This document shows, piece after piece, positions 20,637-29,675 of a stretch of 64,000 nucleotides of DNA; the first letter of the stretch is position 1, and the number at the start of each line of letters is the position of its first letter. The stretch is taken from assembly GCA_002168075.1 (NCBI GenBank), contig NHCE01000003.1:1-64000 (forward strand). The letters run 5' to 3'. The stretch is from Rhizobiales bacterium TMED25. Its GTDB lineage: Bacteria > Pseudomonadota > Alphaproteobacteria > Rhizobiales > TMED25. The notes beneath the pieces are model-generated. The model was not told where the DNA came from, searched no databases, and worked only from the letters and a program-made list of their open reading frames with translations. Position numbers and translations under genes: made by a program.

Positions 20637-21172
20637 AATTTTACTATTGATGATATATTATAATCATACTTTTCAAGCAATTTTCGACCTCTAAGCTCCA
20701 CTAATTCAATTAGAAAAACAATTCTCACTATATCTGCCCCTAATTGTGCCAGAAGTTTTATAGCAGCTTCAGCAGTTCCCCCAGTTGCCAAAACATCATC
20801 AACCAAGACTACCTTTTGTCCCTTGACGATCGAGTCTAAATGCAACTCTAGCTCATCTGTTCCATATTCAAGATTGTAACTCTCAGAAATCACATTAGAT
20901 GGGAGCTTATTCTTTTTTCTAATTGGAATAAAACCTTTTTTAAGATTTTGTGCCATTGCAGAACCAATGATAAAACCACGAGCATCAACTGCTGCAATTG
21001 TACTAACTTCCTCAGCTATGAATTGGGAGCATGTATCGATAGTCAGTGCAAAGAGTTGAGGATCTTTTAGCAAGGTTGTAATGTCTCTATATATAATACC
21101 TGGTTTTGGGTAATCATTTATCGAGCGGATTGAATTTTTTAATATATTAATCGAGTCTTTCAATGAAATCAC
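20633..21172 (-). CDS. apt: Adenine phosphoribosyltransferase
   Basis: Salvages adenine to AMP using PRPP. The core matches Apt: NSIRSINDYPKPGIIYRDIT near the N-terminus, AVDARGFIIGS, and the PRPP loop VVLVDDVLATGGTAEAAI. Start is uncertain: no ATG fits. A GTG at 21172 gives 179 residues, close to the usual length; a TTG at 21208 would overlap petC and add a non-homologous tail. No Shine-Dalgarno is seen, so translation may depend on petC, whose stop is 14 bp upstream. Confidence 0.9.
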   Translation of the reverse strand: MISLKDSINILKNSIRSINDYPKPGIIYRDITTLLKDPQLFALTIDTCSQFIAEEVSTIAAVDARGFIIGSAMAQNLKKGFIPIRKKNKLPSNVISESYNLEYGTDELELHLDSIVKGQKVVLVDDVLATGGTAEAAIKLLAQLGADIVRIVFLIELVELRGRKLLEKYDYNISSIVKF

Positions 21173-21186
21173 AATAAAAAATATAA

Positions 21187-22038
21187 TTAATGGTCTATTC
21201 TTGCCCAAATCTTCTTCTTTGAATAATAGAGTAGGCCAAGAAGTACTAGAAGGAATACGGTAACTTTAAAGCCCATTTTTTTTCTTTGCTCTAGCTTTGG
21301 TTCAGCCGCCCACATCATAAATGATGAAATATCTTCAGCTAGTTGTTCAACAGTAGCTTCTGTTCCATCAGCATACTCTACCAGATCCTCATATAGTGGC
21401 TGTGACATCGCAATTTGGTTACCGGGATAATATTGATTGTAATACATACCAGATTGTAAATCAAAATCATCAGGTGCCTCAACATAACCGTTCAGTAGAG
21501 AGTAAATATAGTCAGCTCCTTGCTCTTGATATCCTGTGAATAGATCTATAAACCACCATGGAAAACCTCTATGTGCGCTTCGGGCCTTTGCAAGAACACT
21601 AAAATCAGGTGGAAGGGCACCACCATTCGAAGCTCTTGCCTCATTATCGTTGGCATAGGGAGAAACAAACTTATCACTGGGTTTTCCCTCCCTTTCAAAC
21701 ATTTCACCATATCCATCAGGACCATCTAAAACCATGTATTCAGAGGCAATCACTTTGGCTTCTGCAACTGAAAAACCTGGACCACCCTCTTCGGCAAGAT
21801 TCCGATAATAAAGATAATTCATTGAATGACATGAAGAACAAACTTCTTTATATACTTGAAAACCTCTTTGTAATTGAGCATTATCATAATTTCCGAATAT
21901 ACCAGCAAATGTCCACTCATGTTTTTCTACTCTCTTTTGCTCACCACTTGCTGCATTTGAATAAGATGATGAATAATATAGAAATATCAGAGCCAATAAT
22001 GGTATGATAAGAAGAGTGTTATAAGAGAACTTTCTCAT
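21187..22038 (-). CDS. petC: Ubiquinol-cytochrome c reductase, cytochrome c1
   Basis: Haem-c subunit of the bc1 complex, passing electrons from the Rieske centre to soluble or membrane cytochrome c. The 283 residues begin with a signal peptide (about 1-29, ending near SNAAS), contain the haem-binding CSSCH near residue 68 and the methionine axial-ligand motif IAMSQPL, and end with a transmembrane anchor (VTVFLLVLLGLLYY) and positive tail. It is the third gene of petA-petB-petC, 8 bp after petB. Confidence 0.96.
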   Translation of the reverse strand: MRKFSYNTLLIIPLLALIFLYYSSSYSNAASGEQKRVEKHEWTFAGIFGNYDNAQLQRGFQVYKEVCSSCHSMNYLYYRNLAEEGGPGFSVAEAKVIASEYMVLDGPDGYGEMFEREGKPSDKFVSPYANDNEARASNGGALPPDFSVLAKARSAHRGFPWWFIDLFTGYQEQGADYIYSLLNGYVEAPDDFDLQSGMYYNQYYPGNQIAMSQPLYEDLVEYADGTEATVEQLAEDISSFMMWAAEPKLEQRKKMGFKVTVFLLVLLGLLYYSKKKIWARIDH

Positions 22039-22046
22039 AATTTGTT

Positions 22047-23306
22047 TTATGCCTCTACACTTTTTTGTTTCATATTTTTAATTTCCATCCTTTCAAGCAC
22101 TGATTTTGTTATACTTTCAGGAAGTGGCTTCGGTTTTTCAATCAAACCAAGAAGCGGGAAAACAACTAAGAAATGGATAAAGTAATATGCAGTACATATT
22201 CTTGAAGCAACAAGAAATAGACCTTCGGGGTTTTGAGAACCCAGATACCCTAGTACTATACAATTTACAAGAAATATCCAATAAAACTGTTTGTAAAGTG
22301 GTCTGAATGTTGCAGACCTTACCTTGGAGGTATCTAGCCAAGGTAAAATAAATAGTATCCCAATCGCTGCACCCATTACCAATACGCCACCTAACTTTGA
22401 TGGAATTGCTCTTAAAATTGCATAGAATGGTAAGAGGTACCATTCAGGCACGATATGTGCTGGTGTGACTAATGGATCTGCCATTATATAATTATCTGAA
22501 TGGCCTAATATATTTGGATTGAAAAATATAAACCACGCAAAAAAGATAATGAAAATAACAAGAGACACTGAGTCTTTAACAGTATAATAAGGACTAAAAG
22601 GAACTGTGTCTTGTTTACTTTTTACACTTACACCGACTGGGTTATTATTACCGGTAACATGCAAGGACCATATGTGCAGAATGACCACACCAAAGATCAT
22701 AAAAGGCATTAGATAGTGCAGACTAAAGAATCTTTTCAATGTAGCATTATCCACTGCAAACCCTCCCCATAGCCACTCTGTAATTGTTGTACCAACAACA
22801 GGAATTACTGAGAATAAATTAGTGATAACCGTTGCACCCCAAAAACTCATTTGACCCCATGGAAGCACGTAACCCATAAAGGCTGTTATTACCATTAATA
22901 GGTATATAACGACCCCAAGAATCCATAGCATCTCTCTTGGTGCTTTATATGATCCGTAGTATAGACCCCGAAATATATGTACATAGACTGCTAGAAAGAA
23001 CATAGATGCTCCAACTGCATGAATATATCTTATTAGCCAGCCATAATTTACATTTCTCATAATATGTTCAACAGATGCAAATGCAAGTCCTGCATCTGCA
23101 GTATAGTGCATTGCAAGTACAATACCCGTGACTATTTGGGTAATAAGACAAAACGTTAAAATTCCGCCGAATGTATACCAATAGTTTAAGTTTCTTGGCG
23201 TTGGAAATGCATTAATATTATCATGTAACATTCTCGGTAAGGGCAATCTCTGGTCAAACCATTTTGAGAAACCCGTCTTTGGTATATATGTTGATTCCTT
23301 ACTCAT
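22047..23306 (-). CDS. petB: Ubiquinol-cytochrome c reductase, cytochrome b
   Basis: The membrane core of the bc1 complex carrying two b haems and both quinone sites. The 419 residues show paired histidines in helices B and D ([31 protein letters not shown] with [10 protein letters not shown]), the Qo-site WGATVITNL and the PEWY motif ([16 protein letters not shown]). Eight membrane helices are expected. Genes petA and petC flank it with gaps of 7 and 8 bp. Confidence 0.98.
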   Translation of the reverse strand: MSKESTYIPKTGFSKWFDQRLPLPRMLHDNINAFPTPRNLNYWYTFGGILTFCLITQIVTGIVLAMHYTADAGLAFASVEHIMRNVNYGWLIRYIHAVGASMFFLAVYVHIFRGLYYGSYKAPREMLWILGVVIYLLMVITAFMGYVLPWGQMSFWGATVITNLFSVIPVVGTTITEWLWGGFAVDNATLKRFFSLHYLMPFMIFGVVILHIWSLHVTGNNNPVGVSVKSKQDTVPFSPYYTVKDSVSLVIFIIFFAWFIFFNPNILGHSDNYIMADPLVTPAHIVPEWYLLPFYAILRAIPSKLGGVLVMGAAIGILFILPWLDTSKVRSATFRPLYKQFYWIFLVNCIVLGYLGSQNPEGLFLVASRICTAYYFIHFLVVFPLLGLIEKPKPLPESITKSVLERMEIKNMKQKSVEA

Positions 23307-23313
23307 ATTTAAT

Positions 23314-23889
23314 TTAGCCTATTCTTATGATTTCTTGATTTATAAATTCTGCAGTTGGTATATCTAGATTTTTTGCAGCTGGACCTTTCCTAATTCGACC
23401 GGCAGTATCATAATGTGATCCATGACATGGGCAATACCACCCTCCAAAATCACCCTTTGAGTCCCCTAGTGACTGACCTTTTGGAACACATCCAAGATGT
23501 GTACAAACACCAACCATCACAAGCCATTCTTTATTTTCATCTAGAGCTCTGTTAGCATCAGCTGCGTTAGATTCCGGACTTAAATTATAATTTCTAGCAT
23601 TATTATCAGGAAGACTATCTAGTTCCACGCGAGTTGCCATTTGAATTTCTTCATCTGTTCTTCTTCTTATGAATACAGGTTTACCTCTCCATTTAACAGT
23701 TATCGATTGACCTCTTTCAATTTGGCTGATATCGACTTCTATCTTTGACAAAGCTAGTGCTGTTGCGTCAGGATTCATTTGGTCAACAAGAGGCCAAGCA
23801 ATGCTTGCTACTCCAACAACAGCCATCGCACCTGTTGCTAAAAATATAAAGTCTCTTCTAGTTGGCTCTTTTGCATCTTTGGCAGACAA
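23314..23889 (-). CDS. petA: Ubiquinol-cytochrome c reductase, Rieske iron-sulfur subunit
   Basis: The 2Fe-2S subunit of the bc1 complex. It has an N-terminal Tat-like motif (TRRDF) before a single hydrophobic anchor, a hinge, and the cluster-binding boxes CTHLGC and CPCHGSHYD. Length 191 is normal. The start is TTG at 23889 with GAGG five bases upstream; no in-frame ATG exists near it. It is divergent from trmL across 160 bp that must contain both promoters. Confidence 0.96.
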   Translation of the reverse strand: MSAKDAKEPTRRDFIFLATGAMAVVGVASIAWPLVDQMNPDATALALSKIEVDISQIERGQSITVKWRGKPVFIRRRTDEEIQMATRVELDSLPDNNARNYNLSPESNAADANRALDENKEWLVMVGVCTHLGCVPKGQSLGDSKGDFGGWYCPCHGSHYDTAGRIRKGPAAKNLDIPTAEFINQEIIRIG

Positions 23890-24036
23890 TTTAACCTCAT
23901 AATTTTCTTCTATGTTTATACTGATTTACAAAAAAATGCTATACCTTTATGCATGTTATTAATTGATTTTTTTTATTTTTAAAATTAAACAATAACAAAT
24001 ATATATATAATAATAGTTGTGTAATTTTTAAATAAA

Positions 24037-24042
24037 AAAGGA
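24037..24042 (+). promoter_or_regulatory. Shine-Dalgarno site of trmL, defining an ATT start
   Basis: AAAGGA stands 7 bases before ATT at 24050. No ATG, GTG or TTG lies between the upstream stop at 24029 and the conserved LYQPDIPQNTG motif, so this site decides the start. Confidence 0.75.
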
Positions 24043-24049
24043 CAATAAT

Positions 24050-24514
24050 ATTAAAAAAAATAATTTATCAATTGCATTATACCAACCTGATATACCTCAA
24101 AATACAGGTGCCATAATGAGATTATCGGCCTGCTTTGGTGCTTCAATTCATATAATTGAACCTGCGGGTTTTCATATAGATGATAAGAGGATTAATAGAG
24201 TAGCAATGGATTATATCAAGTATCTTGAAATTCAAAAGCATATATCTTGGGATAATTTCTATAGTTGGGCGAGACAGCAATCAAAAAGGATAATACTTGC
24301 AACAACTAAATCAGAAGTTTCATACTTAAATTTTAGTTTCAGGGCTAGTGATATTCTCCTATTTGGGCGCGAAAGTTCAGGTGTCCCCGTTAATATTCAT
24401 AATATCTGTGATAATAGAATTAAGATAGTTATGCAAAATGAGATTAGATCTTTTAATGTAGCCAACTCCTGCGCTATAATATTAAGTGAAGCTGTTAGAC
24501 AAATTAATAATTAG
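24050..24514 (+). CDS. trmL: tRNA (cytidine/uridine-34-2'-O)-methyltransferase TrmL, ATT start
   Basis: A SPOUT methyltransferase that 2'-O-methylates the wobble base of certain leucine tRNAs. With the ATT start the protein is 154 residues, the usual length. Motifs: LYQPDIPQNTGAIMR at the N-terminus, IIEPAGFHIDDKRINR, then LLFGRESSGVP and SFNVANSCAIILSEA, which form the knotted SAM site. An ATG at 24116 exists but would remove LYQPDIPQNTG, which is nearly invariant, so it is rejected. hemF follows after 14 bp. Confidence 0.85.
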   Translation: MKKNNLSIALYQPDIPQNTGAIMRLSACFGASIHIIEPAGFHIDDKRINRVAMDYIKYLEIQKHISWDNFYSWARQQSKRIILATTKSEVSYLNFSFRASDILLFGRESSGVPVNIHNICDNRIKIVMQNEIRSFNVANSCAIILSEAVRQINN

Positions 24515-24528
24515 ATTATGAGAAAAAA

Positions 24529-25395
24529 GTGAATAAATTGCATTCCCTAAAATTAGAAGAAACAAAAAAAAACAGAGAAAAGGCTCAATCTATTTTTAAG
24601 AACTTACGTGATAAGATTTGCAGCACACTTGAAGAAGTTGAAAACCAGGGCTCTCACAAAAAAAATAGTTTCATCTCAAATGTTTGGAATAGAAAAGGTG
24701 GTGGTGGTGGCGAATCAAATAATCTGAGAGGAGCAGTAATTGAAAAATCTGGAGTTCACCTTTCAACAGTTTTCGGTTCATTACCTCTTGGTGCTCTAGA
24801 TAGTGACAAGTCAGTTAATACTGATCAATTTTGGGCTACAGGTATTTCTGTTATTGTTCATCCAAAAAATCCATTCGCACCTTCAGTGCATATGAACCTC
24901 AGAATGCTTGTAACAAATGATTATTGGTTTGGTGGTGGTGCTGATATAACCCCCATGCTTCATTCAAAGAGAAAATCGAGTGACCCAGATACACTAATAT
25001 TTCACGATTCTATGCGGCATGCTTGTGAAAAATATCCATCTATAAAATATGAAAAATTAAAGGAAAACTGTGATGAATACTTTTATATTAAGCACAGGAA
25101 TGAAAGGCGAGGCTTGGGTGGTATTTTCTTTGATAAATTAAAATCAGAAGAAACATCTCAAGATTTACTTTTTTTAAATGATGTAGGTTACAATTTTATT
25201 GAAAGTTATAAAAAAATCCTTGTATCAAATATATCAAAAGATTGGAATGATGATCATAGAGCCGAACAACTTCACTATCGAGGTAGATATGTTGAGTTTA
25301 ATTTGATGTATGATAAGGGTACTATTTTTGGACTAAAGACTGGAGGAAATATTGACTCAATATTATCTTCACTCCCCCCTATTGTTAGTTGGTAA
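24529..25395 (+). CDS. hemF: Oxygen-dependent coproporphyrinogen III oxidase
   Basis: Aerobic decarboxylation of coproporphyrinogen III to protoporphyrinogen IX in haem synthesis. The 288 residues show GGGGGESNNLRGAVIEKSG, SVHMNLRMLVTNDYWFGGGADI, and HRNERRGLGGIFFD, the HemF signatures. The start is GTG at 24529; a TTG three codons on is an alternative. Its 3' end overlaps the convergent CCA-adding gene by 27 bp. Proximity to petABC fits a shared need for haem. Confidence 0.95.
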   Translation: MNKLHSLKLEETKKNREKAQSIFKNLRDKICSTLEEVENQGSHKKNSFISNVWNRKGGGGGESNNLRGAVIEKSGVHLSTVFGSLPLGALDSDKSVNTDQFWATGISVIVHPKNPFAPSVHMNLRMLVTNDYWFGGGADITPMLHSKRKSSDPDTLIFHDSMRHACEKYPSIKYEKLKENCDEYFYIKHRNERRGLGGIFFDKLKSEETSQDLLFLNDVGYNFIESYKKILVSNISKDWNDDHRAEQLHYRGRYVEFNLMYDKGTIFGLKTGGNIDSILSSLPPIVSW

Positions 25396-26637
25396 TTCTT
25401 GCTCAGCTAATTTAATTAGGTCTTTAAAACTTGGTTCAAAATTTTTATCTATCCAAATATTTTCTAAATCCTTCAATATTCGGCTAATATCTGGACCAGG
25501 ATATATTCCAATTTTTATTAAATGATCTGGTTTAATTGGAAAAACCATCTTAGTTTGGTTATCGATCGATTTAAATAAAAAACTCCAATTATCAAATTCG
25601 GATGGATCATCATCAAATATCCAACTATTGATGATAATATACTTTGTCATCTCAATTCCGTGTTTGTAGATTAGTAAGTCAATTTTCTGCGACATTTCTT
25701 TTTTACTATAAACTCTAAAATCCAGTATTTCTTGAATAAATATTGAATCCTTTCTGCTGAATTTAAGATTCTCGAACATTGCCTCATAATCTTTTATATT
25801 TTGATTTTTATCGAGAGCTAATGCAAACTGAAATATTATTGAAATATCAAATTCAACACGCTCTCTGATGCTATGGAATTTATTGATATGTGAGAAATCA
25901 TTCAACTTGATACCAATTACATTAAAAAAAGTTGGTACAGATAATACTTCAATTATTTCTTTTGATTTGATGCATGAAATAAAATTTAGTATTTCATCTC
26001 GGACACGTTCTTTTGATAATTTTAGTAATAAATCTTTATTATCAATACAAACCTGCAGTTCCCTATCCTTGATTGCGTGATATCCAAATTTTGCTACAAA
26101 ACGCAAATAACGAAGGATTCTTAGATGATCCTCTATGATCCTTTTTTTAACATCACCAATAAATATTATTCTCTGATCAATAATATCTCTGAATGCATCT
26201 AAAGGATCATATAATTCTCCGCTAAAATTTAAGTATAGTGAATTTATTGTAAAATCACGCCTTTTAACATCTTCATTTATTTTCTCAGTAAATTTGACCT
26301 CAACATCCCTCCCATAATTTTTCATATCTTGACGCAAAGTTGTAACCTGAAAATGCTTTTCATTCTTTATAAATGTAAGACAACCATATTTTTTTGCATT
26401 TGTTTGTATTGAAAACTTTGAATCATCAATATATTTAAGAATTTCTTCTGGATTTCCATCTGTTGTAAAATCTATATCATGAATTTCAATTCCAAGGACA
26501 TGGTCTCGAACAGCCCCTCCAACAATCCATAAATTATAGCCAATAGAATCAAAAAAAGATTTTAGCTCTCTTGCCTCTTGGTTAATAAGATTGCTAATAT
26601 CAATTTTTTTCTTAAAGAATTTTTCTGTTGTTTGGAT
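25369..26637 (-). CDS. cca: CCA tRNA nucleotidyltransferase, ATC start
   Basis: A class II nucleotidyltransferase that completes or repairs the 3' CCA end of tRNAs. Extending the frame to ATC at 26637 gives 422 residues and restores the catalytic head: WIVGGAVRD at 37-45, the metal-binding D54-x-D56 pair, then LRQDMKNYGRD and RRDFTINSLY, then a helical body and tail. The first ordinary start (TTG at 26337) would delete both catalytic motifs. GGGAGG ends five bases before the ATC. Poly(A) polymerase is an alternative, but operon context (DUF1285-Nudix-DUF6111) favours CCA addition. Confidence 0.88.
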   Translation of the reverse strand: MQTTEKFFKKKIDISNLINQEARELKSFFDSIGYNLWIVGGAVRDHVLGIEIHDIDFTTDGNPEEILKYIDDSKFSIQTNAKKYGCLTFIKNEKHFQVTTLRQDMKNYGRDVEVKFTEKINEDVKRRDFTINSLYLNFSGELYDPLDAFRDIIDQRIIFIGDVKKRIIEDHLRILRYLRFVAKFGYHAIKDRELQVCIDNKDLLLKLSKERVRDEILNFISCIKSKEIIEVLSVPTFFNVIGIKLNDFSHINKFHSIRERVEFDISIIFQFALALDKNQNIKDYEAMFENLKFSRKDSIFIQEILDFRVYSKKEMSQKIDLLIYKHGIEMTKYIIINSWIFDDDPSEFDNWSFLFKSIDNQTKMVFPIKPDHLIKIGIYPGPDISRILKDLENIWIDKNFEPSFKDLIKLAEQELPTNNRGE

Positions 26638-26642
26638 TTTAT

Positions 26643-26648
26643 CCTCCC
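26643..26648 (-). promoter_or_regulatory. Shine-Dalgarno site of cca, defining an ATC start
   Basis: GGGAGG on the minus strand, spacer ATAAA, then ATC at 26637. It is the strongest ribosome-binding site of its neighbourhood, and no ATG, GTG or TTG is in frame near it. Confidence 0.8.
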
Positions 26649-26654
26649 AAAATA

Positions 26655-26921
26655 CTAATCTTCTTTTACTGAACCAGATATAATTTTTCCATCTTCCATA
26701 TATGGCGGAGTATAATTGTTATCAACCGATGAATCTGATAAAATAGGATTTAAGTAAAAAATTGTGATCGAAATAAATAATCCTATGATTGTAAGTTTAT
26801 ATCCATAAAGATTTGGGATTTCCTTTAGTCTTGAGTACCTGCCTATTATACAGTAATAAAAACCTATTATAATAAAAGGGCATATTAATATTAAAAAGTG
26901 AAATATAAGTAGCTTAATCAT
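26655..26921 (-). CDS. DUF6111 family small membrane protein
   Basis: An 88-residue protein with two hydrophobic segments (IKLLIFHFLILICPFIIIGF and LTIIGLFISITIFYLNPIL) separated by a short basic loop and ending in a polar tail. Size and place between a Nudix gene and the CCA-adding enzyme match the alphaproteobacterial DUF6111 family; function unknown. The ATG at 26921 overlaps the Nudix stop by 8 bp; a TTG two codons upstream is possible. Confidence 0.75.
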   Translation of the reverse strand: MIKLLIFHFLILICPFIIIGFYYCIIGRYSRLKEIPNLYGYKLTIIGLFISITIFYLNPILSDSSVDNNYTPPYMEDGKIISGSVKED

Positions 26922-27534
26922 TCTCAAAGAGCCTTTCTGATAATAACTTTAACATATTTGCTGTCGCTCCCCAAATGAAATGATCCTTATACTGGTAAAC
27001 GAAAAAAAACCTCTTAACACCATTAATTTCTCGCTCCTTATGTTGTAAATTTTTCTTATCAGCAATAAAATCTAGTGGTAAATAGATAAGCTCATCTACC
27101 TCCCCCTTGTTTAATTTTGGTTGATAGCTTGAAGATATCAATGCAACTACTGGTAAAATCATGTAATTTGTTCCAGTTTTACATATATCTAAATATCCTT
27201 GCAGAGATATCAAATTTTCATTAAGCCCTATCTCTTCATCAGCTTCCCTGTATGCTGTTCTAATTGGGTTTATATCAGCGGGATCTACCTTACCACCAGG
27301 AAATGATATTTGACCTGCATGAGTTGGAAGATTATTTGACCTCAAAGTTAGTATGATGTGAATACTGTTATTTAGCGAGATTAGGGGAATCAAAACTGAA
27401 GAGTGCCTATACCTTTTATTATCTATTATTGAATAAAGCTTTTTCGACATAGAGTTGCTTCTATTTGAATTATCAAACGAAGGTATTTCTTGAAGAAATT
27501 TTCCAGTTATATTATCGGGTGATAAATAATTCAT
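26914..27534 (-). CDS. CoA pyrophosphatase-like Nudix hydrolase
   Basis: A 206-residue Nudix hydrolase of the NudL/CoA pyrophosphatase group, expected to split CoA or its derivatives to 4'-phosphopantetheine and 3',5'-ADP. The UPF0035 motif LTLRSNNLPTHAGQISFPGG precedes the Nudix box, whose catalytic part reads READEEIGL; the first glutamate of the box is replaced by aspartate, as in other CoA pyrophosphatases. It sits between DUF1285 and DUF6111 genes. Confidence 0.88.
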   Translation of the reverse strand: MNYLSPDNITGKFLQEIPSFDNSNRSNSMSKKLYSIIDNKRYRHSSVLIPLISLNNSIHIILTLRSNNLPTHAGQISFPGGKVDPADINPIRTAYREADEEIGLNENLISLQGYLDICKTGTNYMILPVVALISSSYQPKLNKGEVDELIYLPLDFIADKKNLQHKEREINGVKRFFFVYQYKDHFIWGATANMLKLLSERLFEND

Positions 27535-27551
27535 GATTACCTAGGTAACAC

Positions 27552-28031
27552 TTAATCAATTGGAAAAAAAGTTTTATTACTCCAGAAACCAAATCTTTTT
27601 TTGGAGTTTATAGTAGAAAAATTACACTGATTTGTGAGCTCATTAGCAGAAGATCTGTTGAATATAGCCTCAATATTATCTTTTACTTTTATGTAAGGAA
27701 TAATACCTTTATTAGATTTATCCTGTGCAAACCTGATATCAGACTGTTCGCTGATTTTAATCACTTCACCTACATTTGTTTCAATAAATATATTTCTGTC
27801 TATTTCCATTCCCTCTGTCCAAATTTTTATAACTTTAAATGGAACGTTAGCGACTTCTACCTTTACACTTTCATATGGTGTAACGATATTATATTGGCCA
27901 TATGTATCTTTTTCTAAATATTTTGCAAATAAACAAACCATAGAATGCCTCTTTATTTCGCTTCCTTCATAAAACCAACGACATTCCTCATCAATAAAGA
28001 ATTTGATTTGGTTATTAATCTTATTATTCAT
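27552..28031 (-). CDS. DUF1285 family protein
   Basis: A 159-residue cytosolic protein of the DUF1285 family, mostly beta-stranded. Family-like stretches are FIDEECRWFYEGSEIKRHSM near the N-terminus and GQYNIVTPYESVKVEVANVP in the middle. It heads the DUF1285-Nudix-DUF6111-cca cluster, an order seen widely in alphaproteobacteria. No catalytic residues can be named and the function is unknown. Confidence 0.8.
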   Translation of the reverse strand: MNNKINNQIKFFIDEECRWFYEGSEIKRHSMVCLFAKYLEKDTYGQYNIVTPYESVKVEVANVPFKVIKIWTEGMEIDRNIFIETNVGEVIKISEQSDIRFAQDKSNKGIIPYIKVKDNIEAIFNRSSANELTNQCNFSTINSKKRFGFWSNKTFFPID

Positions 28032-28065
28032 TATTTTTTAATTTAAAATATTAATATTGAAATTT

Positions 28066-28575
28066 TTAGTCTTTGTAACTTCTAATTATAATTTTTTCAT
28101 GGTCCTCGATTATATTATCACCAAAGTTAATATATAATAATCTGTCTTTATTAACGGGACCAACAAATGATATTTTTTTTTCTTCAAGTTTTTTGAAACC
28201 TATCTTTGAGTAATAGATAAAATCACCAATTAAAAAAATTAATTTAAAATTACTTATTTTGCAATTTTGGATACTACACTCTAATAATTCTTTTCCATAT
28301 CCCTCCCCTCTATAGTTAGGATGGATGACCACAGGTCCAAGAAGTAAAGCAGGGCTTGAATTTACTAAAATATTCCAGTATCTCACTGATCCAATTATAT
28401 TGTCTCCAATTAGTGCAACATGAGAAATATTTATTAAATGATCGTATTTTTCTCGCATTCTAAATACGGTTTTGACATATCTACCAGGACTAAACGAGAG
28501 TCCATATAATTCTTCTATACCATCTTTGTCTTGAAGTTGCTCTAACCTGATATTAATTTTATTCTTATAGCTCAT
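28066..28575 (-). CDS. GNAT-family N-acetyltransferase
   Basis: An acetyl-CoA-dependent N-acyltransferase of about 169 residues. The acetyl-CoA pyrophosphate-binding loop is seen in VVIHPNYRGEGYGKELL, preceded by the beta4 strand LLLGPVVIHP, and followed by FLIGDFIYYSKIGFKKLEEK, resembling the YhbS branch. The ATG at 28575 was preferred over an upstream codon because the fold starts at INIRLEQLQD. The substrate is unknown. It may head the DUF1285 operon (34 bp gap). Confidence 0.8.
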   Translation of the reverse strand: MSYKNKINIRLEQLQDKDGIEELYGLSFSPGRYVKTVFRMREKYDHLINISHVALIGDNIIGSVRYWNILVNSSPALLLGPVVIHPNYRGEGYGKELLECSIQNCKISNFKLIFLIGDFIYYSKIGFKKLEEKKISFVGPVNKDRLLYINFGDNIIEDHEKIIIRSYKD

Positions 28576-28685
28576 AATAATTTTACTATATTGTAAATAT
28601 AGATTTTGCAATGTAATGATAGAATTAATAAATTAAAAATGTTAAAAATACTACAAAAAAAGATTTAATTAGAAAGAGGATATAA

Positions 28686-29675
28686 ATGGGAAGATTAGAA
28701 AATGGGGTTTGGATTGATCAGTGGTATAATACCAAAGAAACTAAAGGACGTTATGTTCGGAAGGCCTCTACTTATCGAAATTGGATTACAGTAGACGGCG
28801 AAGCAGGACTAACTGGGAAATCAGGTTATAAAGCTGAGAAGGATAGGTATCACTTATATATATCTTGGGCATGCCCTTGGGCTCATCGAGCATTAATATA
28901 TAGATCAATTAAAGGTCTTCAAGATATGATTTCAATATCTTCTGTCAACGCAATAATGAGATCAAAAGGATGGACTTTTGATGAAGGTTATCGAGTTACA
29001 CCTGATACTGTAAATAATTCAGATTACTTATATGAGGTATATTTAAAAGAAGATAAGAACTATTCTGGTAGGGTTACAGTTCCCCTGCTCTGGGATAAAA
29101 AAACGTCAACAATAGTTAATAATGAGTCCGCCGATATAATTCGAATGTTTAATTCAGAATTTGATCACTTGGGTGCAAAAGAGGGAAATTATCGTCCAAC
29201 TGAAAAACAAGACGATATTGAGAAAATGAATACTTTCATCTACGAGAATATAAATAATGGTGTATATAGATCAGGTTTTTCAACTACTCAAGAAGCATAT
29301 GATGAAGCAATTGAAACTCTCTTTGCAGGCCTTGATAAATTAGATAATCTTCTTTCGAGGCAAAGATACTTGATCGGTAACGAAATCACTGAGTCGGACT
29401 GGCGATTTATTCCAACTCTACTTCGTTTTGATAGTGTTTATCATGGCCATTTCAAATGTAATAAGAAAAAATTGCGTGAATATGATAATCTTTTCCATTA
29501 TACAAAAGATTTATTTCAATACCCGGGTGTAAGCGAAACTTATGATGATACGTATAGTAAATTGCATTACTATGGAAGTCATGAGACAATAAATCCAACT
29601 GGAATAGTATCACATGGTCCAAAATTTGAATTTGATGAACCGCATAATAGAGGCAAATTAAATGCCAGAGACTAA
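28686..29675 (+). CDS. Glutathionyl-hydroquinone reductase (Xi-class GST, YqjG/ECM4)
   Basis: Reduces glutathionyl-hydroquinones to free hydroquinones and GSH. The 329-residue protein has the hallmark YISWACPWAHRALIYR with the catalytic cysteine near residue 62, then VPLLWDKKTSTIVNNESADI (glutathione site), and a C-terminal helical GST domain with ESDWRFIPTLLRFD. An AGAAAGAGGA region 5-10 bases upstream serves as ribosome-binding site. msrA overlaps its end by 14 bp, suggesting a redox-repair operon. Confidence 0.92.
   Translation: MGRLENGVWIDQWYNTKETKGRYVRKASTYRNWITVDGEAGLTGKSGYKAEKDRYHLYISWACPWAHRALIYRSIKGLQDMISISSVNAIMRSKGWTFDEGYRVTPDTVNNSDYLYEVYLKEDKNYSGRVTVPLLWDKKTSTIVNNESADIIRMFNSEFDHLGAKEGNYRPTEKQDDIEKMNTFIYENINNGVYRSGFSTTQEAYDEAIETLFAGLDKLDNLLSRQRYLIGNEITESDWRFIPTLLRFDSVYHGHFKCNKKKLREYDNLFHYTKDLFQYPGVSETYDDTYSKLHYYGSHETINPTGIVSHGPKFEFDEPHNRGKLNARD

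Noticed and set aside
24116..24514. trmL starting from the first ATG at 24116
   Set aside because: It would delete the conserved N-terminal strand and NTG motif of the SPOUT fold.
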